Shown piece after piece: positions 42,466-52,153 of a DNA stretch of 64,000 bases (positions are counted from its first letter, which is position 1; each line of letters begins with the position of its first letter). The notes beneath the pieces were generated by a model. The model worked only from the letters and a program-made list of their open reading frames with translations, searched no databases and was not told where the DNA came from. A program made the translations under genes and the position numbers. Source of the stretch: Prevotellaceae bacterium UBA4301 (GTDB lineage: Bacteria > Bacteroidota > Bacteroidia > Bacteroidales > Bacteroidaceae); the NCBI GenBank assembly GCA_002395775.1, contig DGUV01000005.1, positions 7,812-71,811 on the forward strand. The letters run 5' to 3'.

Positions 42466-43686
42466 TTATTCGTATCGCAGGGCCTCAATGGGGTCCATCG
42501 TAGCAGCCTTGTGGGCAGGTATGTATCCAAACATGAGGCCGATGAGGGCACACACGCCAAAGCTCACCACCACGCTCCACAGGGGAACGGTGGCAGGGAA
42601 ACCGATGATGTTGGCAGCCCAGCTGAGCAAATAGCCCAGGCCTATGCCGATGACGCCGCCCGAGAGGCTGATTACGATACTCTCAAGCAGGAACTGGCGG
42701 CTGATGTCAATGCCTCGTGCTCCCACCGACATGCGCAGTCCTATTTCCTTCGTGCGCTCCGTGACGGACACGAGCATGATGTTCATGATGCCTATGCCGG
42801 CCACCAGCAGTGAGAAGGCCGCAGCCACCACAAGAACGGTTTGCAGGGTGGTCATGGTGCTCGACATGGTTTCCATCATCTCCTGCTGTGAACGGATGGT
42901 GAAATCGTCGTCGTCACCTTCCTTAATCTTATGGTTGCGGCGCAGGATGGTTGTCAATTCGTCGATGGCATCGTCGCTCAGTTCTTCGCGCAGGGCACTT
43001 ACGTTGATGCTGCTGAAGAAGGTCTGTGCAGCTATGCGTTTCATCACTGTGGTGTAGGGGGCAATCATCACGTTGTCTTGGTCCATGCCCCATGAGTTGT
43101 AGCCTTTCGACTTCAGTATGCCCACGATGCGGAACGGGATGCTCTTGAAGCGTATGGTCTTGCCCACGGCATCAAAGTTCTTGTCGCCAAAGAGCTCTTC
43201 CACTATGGTGGTTCCCACCACGCACACCTTCGAGCTCTTCTTGATGTCCTCCTCGGTGAAGCAGTCGCCGTCCTTGATTTCCCACAACTTGATGGCCAGA
43301 TACTCGGGGCTTTCGCCATAGACGGTGGTCTGGGTGTTCTTGGCACCGTAGATAACCTGCCCTGCGGCGTTCACTTCGGGACTGACGTGGGTGATGAGTT
43401 TAGCCTCCTGCTGTATGGCCTCGAGGTCAGCAGGTTTAAGAGTTTGCATGGCCGAGGGGTCGAGTCGCACTCCACCACGCATTTCGCCTCCCGGGCGTAT
43501 GGTGAGCAGGTTAGTGCCCATCTTGGAGAGTTCCTTGCGTATGCTGTCTTTCGAACCCTGTCCGATGGCCATCATGGTGATGACAGCCGCAACGCCGATG
43601 ATGATGCCCAGTGTGGAGAGCAGTGTCCTCGACTTGTTGCTCATGATGGCCGTGATGGCCACTTTCAACAGATTAGTTAGGTTCAC
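42466..43686 (-). CDS. MacB-type ABC transporter permease
   Basis: 406-residue permease: N-terminal helix (TLLSTLGIIIGVAAVITMMA), a large periplasmic MacB core (about 45-270) and three C-terminal FtsX helices (VVAAAFSLLVAGIGIMNIML; IVISLSGGVIGIGLGYLLSW; WSVVVSFGVCALIGLMFGYI). Such permeases work as mechanotransmitters with a separate ATPase, adaptor and TolC. Here the ATPase is a separate gene, as in YknXYZ-like sets. Substrate may be a peptide, siderophore or drug; not visible. Confidence 0.93.
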   Translation of the reverse strand: MNLTNLLKVAITAIMSNKSRTLLSTLGIIIGVAAVITMMAIGQGSKDSIRKELSKMGTNLLTIRPGGEMRGGVRLDPSAMQTLKPADLEAIQQEAKLITHVSPEVNAAGQVIYGAKNTQTTVYGESPEYLAIKLWEIKDGDCFTEEDIKKSSKVCVVGTTIVEELFGDKNFDAVGKTIRFKSIPFRIVGILKSKGYNSWGMDQDNVMIAPYTTVMKRIAAQTFFSSINVSALREELSDDAIDELTTILRRNHKIKEGDDDDFTIRSQQEMMETMSSTMTTLQTVLVVAAAFSLLVAGIGIMNIMLVSVTERTKEIGLRMSVGARGIDISRQFLLESIVISLSGGVIGIGLGYLLSWAANIIGFPATVPLWSVVVSFGVCALIGLMFGYIPAHKAATMDPIEALRYE

Positions 43687-43712
43687 TTTTTCTTCTTTTT
43701 AATATAGTTTTC

Positions 43713-44468
43713 TCAGTCTTCCTGTTTCGGCAGTGCAGCAAGTGCGTCGGCTGCGTTCAGAATGTTGTGATTCTCCACGTCCTCGCGTATCTTGCCGTCG
43801 CGCAGCATAATGTTGCGGCTGCTGTATTGCGCTATTTCAGGGTTGTGGGTCACGAAGATGATGGTGCGTCCTTGGCGATGCAGTTCTTGGAAGAGCACCA
43901 GTATCTCGAAACTCGTGCGCGTGTCAAGATTACCTGTAGCCTCATCGGCCAGGATTACGGCGGGATTGTTCACCAGTGCACGGGCAATGGCCACGCGCTG
44001 CATCTGTCCACCTGACATCTGGTTCGACTTGTGTTCCAGGCGGTCGCCCAGCCCTACGGCTTTCAAGGCTTCGATGGCTGCCTCGCGGCGTTGCTTGGCT
44101 GAATAAGCGCTGTTGTACATCAACGGCAGTTCCACATTCTCCACGGCCGTGGTTTTGGCCAGCAGGTTGTAGTTTTGGAAGATGAAACCAATCTTGCGGT
44201 TGCGCAACACGGCACGTTCCCTGCGGCGCATCTTTCTGACGGGAACCCCGTCCAGAATGTATTCACCCGAGGTTGGCGTGTCCAGACATCCCAGTTGGTT
44301 GAGCAGGGTGGATTTGCCCGAACCCGATGTGCCCATGATTGTCACGAACTCGCCTTCGTGAATCTTGAAGCTCACGCCACGCAAGGCCTTCACCACCTCG
44401 CTGCCCACATGAAACTCTCGTCGCACGTCTTGCAGCTCTATGACCACCTTTCGTTTGTCTTCGGTCAT
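43713..44468 (-). CDS. ABC transporter ATPase (MacB/LolD type)
   Basis: 251-residue ATPase: Walker A GTSGSGKSTLLNQLG (about 45-59), signature MSGGQMQRVAIARAL, Walker B VILADEATGNLD and H-loop FVTHNPEIAQY. Powers the adjacent permease. ATG at 44468 shares its A with the TGA of the adaptor gene; a GTG one codon earlier is an alternative. Confidence 0.94.
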   Translation of the reverse strand: MTEDKRKVVIELQDVRREFHVGSEVVKALRGVSFKIHEGEFVTIMGTSGSGKSTLLNQLGCLDTPTSGEYILDGVPVRKMRRRERAVLRNRKIGFIFQNYNLLAKTTAVENVELPLMYNSAYSAKQRREAAIEALKAVGLGDRLEHKSNQMSGGQMQRVAIARALVNNPAVILADEATGNLDTRTSFEILVLFQELHRQGRTIIFVTHNPEIAQYSSRNIMLRDGKIREDVENHNILNAADALAALPKQED

Positions 44469-45622
44469 CACTTCTTGTTTTTGTCGTTGTTCTTGTTGTT
44501 ACGGGGTCGGGGCATGAAGGGGTTTCCTGCCTGCTCTTGGGTTTCGGGCTCTCCGCCACTCTGGACGTCGGTGAGAACTTCAAGTCCGGCCGATGCACCA
44601 CGAGTGATTTGCGTCAGAGTGCCGTTGGTCATGCCTGTTTCCACAGCCACAGCCTTGATGTTTGGCCCTTCCTTTACCCACAATTTGTGGGCCGACTGTA
44701 CATCGGTGATGGTTTCGCCCTCGTTCAGCATGGCCTCGTTGGGAGTGAAGCGCAGAGCCTTCGACGAAACAGCCAGTACATCATTCAGTTCAAGCGTAAA
44801 GATGGTCACGTTGGCTGTGAGTCCGGGTTTCAGCTTAAGGTCATTGTTGGGGGCACTTATTACCACTTCGTAGGTCACCACATTGCTCTCCGTGGTGGCC
44901 TGCTGGCGCACCTGTGTTACGCTTCCCTCAAACACATCGTTGGGGAAGGCATCCACAGTGAAGGTCACACGCTGTCCCTCGGCCACTTCGCCTATGTCGG
45001 CCTCGTCCACGTCTGCTATGACGCGCATATTCGTAAGGTCTTGTGCAATCTTGAACAAGGTGGGCGTGTTAAAACTCGAGGCTACGGTCTGGCCCTCTTC
45101 CACCTCCTTCGAGAGTACCACGCCGTCGATGGGGCTGGTGATGGTGGCATAGCCCAGATTGGTTTGTGCACGTTTCACGCTTTCGCGTTGCTGGGCCACT
45201 GTCTGCTGTGCCCTGACGTAGCTCAGTCGGGCTTGGTCGTAGTCGTTGGCCGAGATGAGTCCCTGGTCATAGAGGTTCTTGTAACGTTCGTAGTTCGACT
45301 TCTGATAGTCAAGGTCGCTCTGTGCACTACGCAGGTTGGCCTGTGAACTGGCCAGGTCACTCATGAGGTTGGTGCGGTCTAATTCCGCAATCACCTGTCC
45401 GGCCTTTACCACGCTGTTGTAGTCAACATACAGTTTGCTTACTATGCCACTCACCTGCGTACCAACGTCTACGCTGGTAACGGGTTCGATGGTGCCCGTG
45501 GCGGTCACGCTGGTTGTCACGTTTTGTTTTTCCACCTTTGCTGTGGAGTAGGTGAATTCCACCTTCTTCTTACAACCTGTCATCACAAGCGCGATGAGCA
45601 GGAAGAACGCAATCCTTTTCAT
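44468..45622 (-). CDS. MacA-like periplasmic adaptor lipoprotein
   Basis: 384-residue membrane-fusion protein. Signal and lipobox (FFLLIALVMTGCKKK), lipoyl halves VGTQVSGIVSKLYVDYNSVV and ITSPIDGVVLSKEVEEGQTV, a helical hairpin between (DLDYQKSNYERYKNLYDQGL), then beta-barrel. The Asn/Lys-rich C-terminal tail (RPRNNKNNDKNKK) is of low complexity. Connects the ABC permease with the TolC-like channel encoded just upstream. Confidence 0.93.
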   Translation of the reverse strand: MKRIAFFLLIALVMTGCKKKVEFTYSTAKVEKQNVTTSVTATGTIEPVTSVDVGTQVSGIVSKLYVDYNSVVKAGQVIAELDRTNLMSDLASSQANLRSAQSDLDYQKSNYERYKNLYDQGLISANDYDQARLSYVRAQQTVAQQRESVKRAQTNLGYATITSPIDGVVLSKEVEEGQTVASSFNTPTLFKIAQDLTNMRVIADVDEADIGEVAEGQRVTFTVDAFPNDVFEGSVTQVRQQATTESNVVTYEVVISAPNNDLKLKPGLTANVTIFTLELNDVLAVSSKALRFTPNEAMLNEGETITDVQSAHKLWVKEGPNIKAVAVETGMTNGTLTQITRGASAGLEVLTDVQSGGEPETQEQAGNPFMPRPRNNKNNDKNKK

Positions 45623-45655
45623 TTATCTTGTTTTTATCTTTCTATTTCATTTCTA

Positions 45656-46993
45656 TCACATCTCTATAACTTCTCCGCCATAGAACTTCAGCAATTGCAG
45701 GTTCAGCAGAGCCATGTATTTGCTTTGCAGTTCGTCCTGCTTAGCGCTGATGAGGTTGTCGTAGCCCTGTCGCAGTTCTACGATATTCTTCAGCCCATTG
45801 CGAAACTGAGCGTCAAGCAATTCGTAGCTGACCTCGGCGCTTTCAACTTTGGCGCGTGCCGAGCGGAATCTTTGCTGGTAGCTGTTGGCGTTAAGCCAAT
45901 AATTCTCGATGGTGCTGGCCAGTGCGTTTTTGCGGTCCTGCAGGTCCAACTGGCTATTCAGTTTCTGCAACTTGGCCATTTCCACGGCACTCTTGTTGCG
46001 GCGGTTGTCAAAGATAGGCACACTTATGTTTACACCACCACTCAGGTTCACGTTCTGTTTCATCTGCTTTCCCACACCGTCCCTGCTGGCACTATAGTGG
46101 CTGTCGCCAGCGCTGGCACTTACGCCTATGGAAGGGTAGTATCCCCGGCGGGCAATGTCAATGCTCATATCGGCTGCCTCAATGCTCAGCTCTGCCATCT
46201 TGATTTCGGGACGTGTGTTCAGAGCCAGTTCATAAATGCTCTGTGCCGAAGGAATGGGTAACAGGACCTGATCGTCCGAGGGTACGTTGCCAGCCACGTC
46301 AAAGGGTGCGCCCAGCTCCAACTCCAGCAAGGCCTTCAATTGTCTCTTGTAATTCAGAATTTGTGTTTCGGTGCTGACAATATCATATTCTGCACTCTTC
46401 CATTGCGCCTCAAGTTGGGCTACGTCGGCCTTCGACATCTGACCCTGACGCATCATTTCTTGCCCGCGCTCATATTGGCTTTTGGCTGTCTGTGCAAGTT
46501 GCTCGTTCACCTTTTTTGCCTCAGTGCTATAGAGAATTTGTACATAGAGTTGGGCAATTTGCTCTTGCAGACTCTGCTCACTCTGTTGCGTGCTAAGTTC
46601 ATTAATTTGGTTCTGCAATTTCTGTGCCTCAATGTTCTTGTGGTTGATGCCACCGTTCCATACCGTCCAGTTTGCGTTCAGACCATAGGATCCCTGTTCT
46701 GTGACTTTCTTCGTAGTGTTAGTAACCTGTCCGTTCTGCACGATGGCAGTGCTTTCTTCAAAAGGCCTGTAACCCACACTCTGACTGGTGCTGAAACTCA
46801 GCGAGGGCAGCAATGCGGCCTTGTCCTGCAACAGGTTTACCTCGCCTTGCGCCTCGCTTACACGGCTCTTGCGTATGTCGATGTTATTCTGTAAGGCATA
46901 GTCAATGCACTGGCGCAGCGTCCATGCCTCTTGGCCCGCACAGCACGCCCAAGTCAGGCATGCAACCGTAGCGAGCAGGATATTGTTCTTCAT
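45656..46993 (-). CDS. TolC-family outer-membrane channel
   Basis: 445-residue outer-membrane efflux protein with a signal peptide (ILLATVACLTWACCAGQ) and two repeated OEP halves, each with long helices (QSLQEQIAQLYVQILYSTEA; a second around RFRSARAKVESAEVSYELLD). First gene of the tolC-adaptor-ATPase-permease operon, with a consensus promoter in front. Confidence 0.93.
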   Translation of the reverse strand: MKNNILLATVACLTWACCAGQEAWTLRQCIDYALQNNIDIRKSRVSEAQGEVNLLQDKAALLPSLSFSTSQSVGYRPFEESTAIVQNGQVTNTTKKVTEQGSYGLNANWTVWNGGINHKNIEAQKLQNQINELSTQQSEQSLQEQIAQLYVQILYSTEAKKVNEQLAQTAKSQYERGQEMMRQGQMSKADVAQLEAQWKSAEYDIVSTETQILNYKRQLKALLELELGAPFDVAGNVPSDDQVLLPIPSAQSIYELALNTRPEIKMAELSIEAADMSIDIARRGYYPSIGVSASAGDSHYSASRDGVGKQMKQNVNLSGGVNISVPIFDNRRNKSAVEMAKLQKLNSQLDLQDRKNALASTIENYWLNANSYQQRFRSARAKVESAEVSYELLDAQFRNGLKNIVELRQGYDNLISAKQDELQSKYMALLNLQLLKFYGGEVIEM

Positions 46994-47028
46994 ATTGGCT
47001 ATTTAATGATTTGTGTCCTAACGAGTTG

Positions 47029-47059
47029 CAAAAATACAAAAAAATCCCCAATCATCCAA
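47029..47059 (-). promoter_or_regulatory. Promoter of the TolC-ABC export operon
   Basis: On the minus strand TTG (47057-47059), 20-nt spacer, TATTTTTG (47029-47036), 35 nt before the tolC-like start. Confidence 0.6.
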
Positions 47060-47125
47060 CTCCCATCTCTTTTTTTAACATTGTTTTCATTTTTGCATGT
47101 GAGGAGATAAATCATGTTATCGGTG

Positions 47126-50100
47126 TCAATCTTCTTTGAGTGGGGAGTTAACGGTTGTCCCCTTTTCGCAGTAGTTGATGAGGCGACTGTAATCGGTTGA
47201 GAGCCGCAGTAGTGATAAGTTGCCAATGAGTAGGAACTGGTGGCGGGCACGTGTGATGGCCACATTTAGTTTGCGGTCGATGCGCTGGCCATCGCTCTCG
47301 ACTGGAGCAGACAGCATTGCAACCTGATAGGGTTGTCGCACAACGGTGGAGAAAAGTATGACATCACGCTGACTGCCTTGGTAGCGTTCAACGGTGTCTA
47401 TGGTTATTTCGTCAGCTTGTGGGATACATAGCTGGTGGAGGTGGCGGCGAACAAGGGTAATTTGTCCACGAAAAGGAACGATGATGCCGATACCTGTGCG
47501 TGGTTGCCAAGGCAGGTGGCTGCGAAGGTAAAGCTGGTGAAGACTGGCTACAAGGAGGGCACAGAATTTGGCTTCGGATTCATTCGTTTTGTTATTTATG
47601 CTGGGCTGGAGGTTTGATACGTCGAAAGCGACCATGTGTTGTGTGGCAAGGCGGGACATAAGCGGGTCAGAGAGTCCGTTGACAGTCCACGGAAGAGGTT
47701 GTTGCTGATGGGGTAGAGGGACGATGGAAAGCTGGTCTGCATAATAAGCGTGGGAGACGTAATTGTTAATATCGACATGCATGCGTCCTTGGTGAGTGAG
47801 CATTTGCTCAATGCCCGTGTATCCGCGGTGGCGGATGAGTATGTGGAGGCGTTCGAAGAGTGAATGGCGGCAGTCGGTGAGTCCGATGTCACGCAGGGCT
47901 GGGGAGGAAACACGGCTGGCAGATTCGGGTTGCATCACTACAGCGGGCAGTTGCTTGTGGTCGCCAATGAGCACGAACCTGTGAAGTTGTGGGAGCAGGG
48001 GCAGTAATTGTGGTTCGAGCACTTGTGAGGCTTCGTCAAGGTAGGTTGTCGCAAACTGCTTGAGGCGAAATATGTTGTGGCTGCCACAAAGACTGGCAAC
48101 AGTACCGCATACAATTCGTACGGGATTTATGGCGGCGAGGAGTTGCTGGCGGTTGAGGCAAGAAGAAATGTAGTTGTATAGTAGGTGTGGGCGGAAGTCA
48201 GGGGCACATGTTGCCTCCTGTCCGATGCGAAGGAAGGCTGGTTTTCCAGGCAGTGAAGCAAGCATCTGACAGATTTCATCGACAGCGCGGTTGGTGTAGG
48301 CCATGAGCAGAAGTGTGTGGTCGGTCTGCTCGAGTTCTTCCCATACCATGTGGCGCAATGTTTGGCTGGTTTTCCCGCTGCCGGGAGGGCCAATGAGCAA
48401 CTGATAGTCGGTGCCGTCGGGGGATGGTGGCCGTTGGGCCAGGAAGAGATTTCGGGTGGCATCGTCACAGGTGAGTATGCCGAAGAGTCCACGGTATTGA
48501 GTGTGGAAAAGGTTGTCGCTATGTGAGGGCTCAATGGCGTAATGACTTGTGGGGTGTACAAAAGAGGTGTCGCGCTGTGGAAAAGGTAGGCGCAAGAGCA
48601 GGTTGTCGGGAGCAAATGCCTCAATTTGACAGCGTAAGGACTGGTGGTTGCTTAATAAGTCTGCCTCACTATTGTGCTCATAAAGCACTACACTGTCGCC
48701 CTCGCGGAAATTGGGCTGACCTTGATTGTCAGAATCGAAACGGGCCAAAATATGGGTCATCATTCCCTCGTCGTTGACGACGGGTTGCAGGGAGAGCTGG
48801 ACCATGATGTTGCCGTGGATGAGTTTGGTCTCTATGTCGGAGAGCCAGGCCTGTGCAAAACCGCGGTCGCTGTCAGGACGGTCGTCGCCTACCTTCGCGT
48901 GGAACTGCTCACGTTGTAGAAACGAGAGCATGGTGGAAAAATAGTCGAAGGTTAGTGGTGAAGCCGTATGGAGGGTGTGGAGAAATCCATCGATGTTTGG
49001 TCGAATGTAGTTCTTGTAGAGTTTACTATTACTTCCTAAGGGGTTGAAGTCCGTCTCGTTAAGCGACATGAGGAACTCGTGCGGACGGAGGCGTAATTGG
49101 CAATCGATGTGAACGATGCCGTTTCGTGCGTTGAGAGCTTCCACTATTGCTTGGCGCCCCAAGCGGATGTCGTAGAGTTCGGGATAGCGAGAATAGAGCA
49201 ATAGTGTACGCACTTCACTTCTGGGCTTTTCAAGACAGTAGTGGAGAACCTCCTTGTAGAGAGCCATTTGCCAGGCGTGTTCCATGCGGAAAGTGTTATG
49301 GAACTCGTCTCGCTTGCCACTCTTTAGTTCTACAATGGTGCGACAATCGGATGTGAGCAGGTCCATGCGTCCTTGCAGACCCAGCTGTGGGCAGATAAAG
49401 GTGGGCTCGAGCATAACCCCGTCACGCTCCACATCTATTCCAACTTGGGGAAAGAGGTGGCGCACTGTGTGCAGGATGTTCCTGTGGTGCTGTCGGCACT
49501 GGCGGAAAAAATTCTCGTCGATGCCTTCGAGGGTGCAGTATGTGAGCGGGTAGTCGCGGAAACTCTTCTGCATACTTTGTAGGAAGTCATCATTCGAACG
49601 CACGGCATCGTCGAGAAATTGATTGGCTACATTTCCTAATTGGATGGCCGGTGTATCTTCCTTAGGCTGAAACTTGGATATAAGGTAGTGGAGTGGGGTG
49701 ATGCCGCTCTCTTTGTAGCAAAGACAGACGGAAGTAATGTCCACCAGATAGTCGGGTTCGAGGATGATGAATTGTGGGTGAAGCAGCCCGTCGTCATCAA
49801 TGGTAATGTCGAGTAGGTTGAGTGTAGCCAAGGGGTAAAGCTGACGGGCAAGACTCCACTCGTGGCTGTAGACTATGGTGCGCTCCTCACCTCGTTCGTC
49901 ATAGCCCTGGATTTGACATTCGTCCCACTGGCTAACGGTGAATCGCATGTGTTGGCCAGTTTCTGTTGTTTCGCTTTCCCATTGTCGCCAGTGGTTGGGC
50001 AGTAATTCAGCAAGGGCTTGTGGAGGTGGGGCTTGGTAAAAGGCTTCGATGGCTTGGCAGAGCGCTTTGGCATCGAAGAGCAAATCGATGGGCTGGGGAT

Positions 50101-50350
50101 GATATGCGTTTCGTGAAACGCGTTGGATGTTGTTTCGAAGTACGCATAAGGCCTGATGTCCAATGCCGTGACGTTGACATAGCGCAAAGATGCGTGGAGA
50201 GTTGCCGTGATAGACTATTGTATCCTCGCTGGTGCGCTCCTTTAGCATTCGGTCAAGCAAACGTCCAAGTTGGCGATAGCTTGCCAACATGTCGGTGTCG
50301 GAACGGAGCAGGGTAAGCACGTCGGCATACAACTCTTGAGGGTAGGTCAT
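47126..50350 (-). CDS. Dna2-like nuclease-helicase (PD-(D/E)xK plus SF1B helicase)
   Basis: 1,074-residue protein. A Cas4/Dna2-type nuclease region lies at about 300-400 with D330 (GRMDLL) and E341/K343 (IVELKSGKR); the C-terminal half is a superfamily 1 helicase of the Upf1/Dna2 group: Walker A IGPPGSGKT (K660), YLDEASQVLEP (motif II), GDHKQLPAV (motif III), DTVERYQGSQRDV (motif V) and NVAITRARH (motif VI). The fusion suggests processing of DNA flaps or ends. A nuclease-type four-Cys Fe-S cluster is not obvious. Its start overlaps the lytic transglycosylase stop by 4 nt, an odd pairing. Confidence 0.88.
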   Translation of the reverse strand: MTYPQELYADVLTLLRSDTDMLASYRQLGRLLDRMLKERTSEDTIVYHGNSPRIFALCQRHGIGHQALCVLRNNIQRVSRNAYHPQPIDLLFDAKALCQAIEAFYQAPPPQALAELLPNHWRQWESETTETGQHMRFTVSQWDECQIQGYDERGEERTIVYSHEWSLARQLYPLATLNLLDITIDDDGLLHPQFIILEPDYLVDITSVCLCYKESGITPLHYLISKFQPKEDTPAIQLGNVANQFLDDAVRSNDDFLQSMQKSFRDYPLTYCTLEGIDENFFRQCRQHHRNILHTVRHLFPQVGIDVERDGVMLEPTFICPQLGLQGRMDLLTSDCRTIVELKSGKRDEFHNTFRMEHAWQMALYKEVLHYCLEKPRSEVRTLLLYSRYPELYDIRLGRQAIVEALNARNGIVHIDCQLRLRPHEFLMSLNETDFNPLGSNSKLYKNYIRPNIDGFLHTLHTASPLTFDYFSTMLSFLQREQFHAKVGDDRPDSDRGFAQAWLSDIETKLIHGNIMVQLSLQPVVNDEGMMTHILARFDSDNQGQPNFREGDSVVLYEHNSEADLLSNHQSLRCQIEAFAPDNLLLRLPFPQRDTSFVHPTSHYAIEPSHSDNLFHTQYRGLFGILTCDDATRNLFLAQRPPSPDGTDYQLLIGPPGSGKTSQTLRHMVWEELEQTDHTLLLMAYTNRAVDEICQMLASLPGKPAFLRIGQEATCAPDFRPHLLYNYISSCLNRQQLLAAINPVRIVCGTVASLCGSHNIFRLKQFATTYLDEASQVLEPQLLPLLPQLHRFVLIGDHKQLPAVVMQPESASRVSSPALRDIGLTDCRHSLFERLHILIRHRGYTGIEQMLTHQGRMHVDINNYVSHAYYADQLSIVPLPHQQQPLPWTVNGLSDPLMSRLATQHMVAFDVSNLQPSINNKTNESEAKFCALLVASLHQLYLRSHLPWQPRTGIGIIVPFRGQITLVRRHLHQLCIPQADEITIDTVERYQGSQRDVILFSTVVRQPYQVAMLSAPVESDGQRIDRKLNVAITRARHQFLLIGNLSLLRLSTDYSRLINYCEKGTTVNSPLKED

Positions 50351-51513
50351 AGCGGGTCGGAAGGATAGAAGTCTGGACGGCGAATCTGGGTGGGATTTTT
50401 TGAGCGTTTGGAGGGGGCTGGGGTGCTGGCCTTGCTATAGTTGCGTGCCTGGCCACGATATTGTGCCCAGCGCTCCATGATAGAACGTACATACCCATGT
50501 GTCTCTGCACCGCGAAGATATCCAGAGGTGACAACGGGGTCGCGGTAGTAAAGTGGCTGGCTCAATTTGAGAATGAAATCCTCCACATTGCGCCACTGGT
50601 GGTCATCGAGTCCGTGTTTGCGAGTAAGGGCCATTGCGTCGCGCACATGATTGACTCCGCCGTTGTAGGCTGCCAGGATGTAGGGAATGCGTGCTACTTG
50701 TCCAGGGATGTCGTTAAAAGTAAGGTTGAGTTGTTGCAGATAGCGTACACTTGCCTCGATGTTGGTCTCGGGGTCGAAGATGTCGCCCTTTACGCCTAAA
50801 TGTACAGCTGTGGCAGGCATGATTTGCATCAGGCCTTGTGCACCGGCCCAAGAGACAGCATGGGGGTCGAAGGCCGATTCCTGATAACATTGTGCAGCCA
50901 GCAGCCGCCAGTCCCAGCCAATGGAGGAGGCGTGGCGCTGCAAAAGAACATCATATTGGCAGATGCGACCAGCTGAGGCATCGAGCATGACGGGACGAGG
51001 AGTACGTCGCACTGGGGCCGGTGATGAAGTTCGCTTCTGTACGAGTGTCACAAACTCGGGCTTATACCATTCGTTGATGGATTGGTGTAGCTGTGTGGAT
51101 TCTTTGTTGACAAGCCAGCCGTTGATGCAACGCAATGTGCCTGGGGCGGGATTGAGTTGTATGGCGGCTATGTCAGCTTCGTGTTTCCTGAGGCGTGAGA
51201 TGACTTCGGCTGTATCGTGGGCGACCTCCATACGAAGTCGTACTCCAATGTGTCGGGAATAGAGTTCGGCAAGGTCATTTTGAAGGCCAAACCCTTTGCC
51301 TTTGAATTCGAAGTATGTATCTGGTCCAGAAATTGTTATACAGATTAGTTCGCCTGATTCTTCAATTTCGTAGAGGTCGTAGTCTTGAGCGGTGCTGTCA
51401 GCCTGTTCCGCATCGCTGAACACGGAGGAAAGCTGCCTTTCCTTACTCCCTTCTTTACATGAGCTGAGCAGGAAAAACACCAGGCAGGTGACAAGTATTG
51501 GTTTCAACTCCAC
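50347..51513 (-). CDS. MltF-like lytic transglycosylase lipoprotein (GTG start)
   Basis: 388-residue membrane-bound peptidoglycan-cutting enzyme. Signal with lipobox FFLLSSC (Cys 19), a substrate-binding-protein-like domain (about 55-170), and an SLT lysozyme-like domain with the catalytic Glu in CYQESAFDPHAVSWAGAQGL and the AAYNGG motif. No ATG fits: the only in-frame ATG (51621) lies inside udk, while GTG at 51513 sits 7 nt past the udk stop; TTG at 51507 is an alternative. The Pro/Ser/Lys-rich C-terminal tail overlaps the helicase start. Confidence 0.88.
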   Translation of the reverse strand: MELKPILVTCLVFFLLSSCKEGSKERQLSSVFSDAEQADSTAQDYDLYEIEESGELICITISGPDTYFEFKGKGFGLQNDLAELYSRHIGVRLRMEVAHDTAEVISRLRKHEADIAAIQLNPAPGTLRCINGWLVNKESTQLHQSINEWYKPEFVTLVQKRTSSPAPVRRTPRPVMLDASAGRICQYDVLLQRHASSIGWDWRLLAAQCYQESAFDPHAVSWAGAQGLMQIMPATAVHLGVKGDIFDPETNIEASVRYLQQLNLTFNDIPGQVARIPYILAAYNGGVNHVRDAMALTRKHGLDDHQWRNVEDFILKLSQPLYYRDPVVTSGYLRGAETHGYVRSIMERWAQYRGQARNYSKASTPAPSKRSKNPTQIRRPDFYPSDPL

Positions 51514-51520
51514 ATGGGGA

Positions 51521-52144
51521 CTAATTGGTAGCGCTCGGACGCAGGCGGTGAATGATGTAGGTGCGCATGATTTCAATGGCCTTCGAGTTGTTCCCTCCCT
51601 GTGGAATAATGAGGTCAGCATAGCGCTTGGTGGGTTCTATGAACTCCTCGTGCATGGGCTTCAGTACTTCCAGATAGCGGTCAATAACCATCTGTGTAGT
51701 GCGCCCGCGCTCCACTGTGTCGCGTTGGATGACGCGTATGAGACGTTCGTCAGGGTCGGCATCGACAAAGATTTTTAGGTCCATCAGGTCACGCAACTCA
51801 CGTTTCCATAAGGCCATGATGCCCTCAAGAATAATCACTTCGCAGGGCTCGACATGTACGGTTTCGGACTGACGGTTGCTTTCGATGTAGGAATAGGTAG
51901 GCTGTTCGATGGCGCGTCCATGTCTGAGTTCTTCGATTTGGTGGGTCAATAAATCCCAATCGAAGGCGTCAGGATGGTCAAAGTTGATGCGACGGCGTTC
52001 TTCCATTGTGAGACTGGTTGTGTCGTTGTAATAAGAGTCCTGTGGAATGAGCGAAATCTTGTCGCCAGGCAGTGCCTCGATAATTTTCTTCACAACGGTG
52101 GTCTTGCCGCTCCCTGTCCCACCTGCGATGCCGATGATGTACAT
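51521..52144 (-). CDS. udk: Uridine kinase
   Basis: Phosphorylates uridine and cytidine for pyrimidine salvage. 207 residues; Walker A IAGGTGSGKTTVVKKI (about 5-20), the QDSYYND substrate motif, FDHPDAFDWDLL and the late VERGRTTQMVIDRYLEVLKP. Nine nt after the lipid-kinase gene. Confidence 0.95.
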   Translation of the reverse strand: MYIIGIAGGTGSGKTTVVKKIIEALPGDKISLIPQDSYYNDTTSLTMEERRRINFDHPDAFDWDLLTHQIEELRHGRAIEQPTYSYIESNRQSETVHVEPCEVIILEGIMALWKRELRDLMDLKIFVDADPDERLIRVIQRDTVERGRTTQMVIDRYLEVLKPMHEEFIEPTKRYADLIIPQGGNNSKAIEIMRTYIIHRLRPSATN

Positions 52145-52153
52145 AATATTATA

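Noticed and set aside
50347..51621. ATG start of the MltF-like gene at 51621
   Set aside because: It would overlap udk by 101 nt and put about 36 unrelated residues before the lipoprotein signal.
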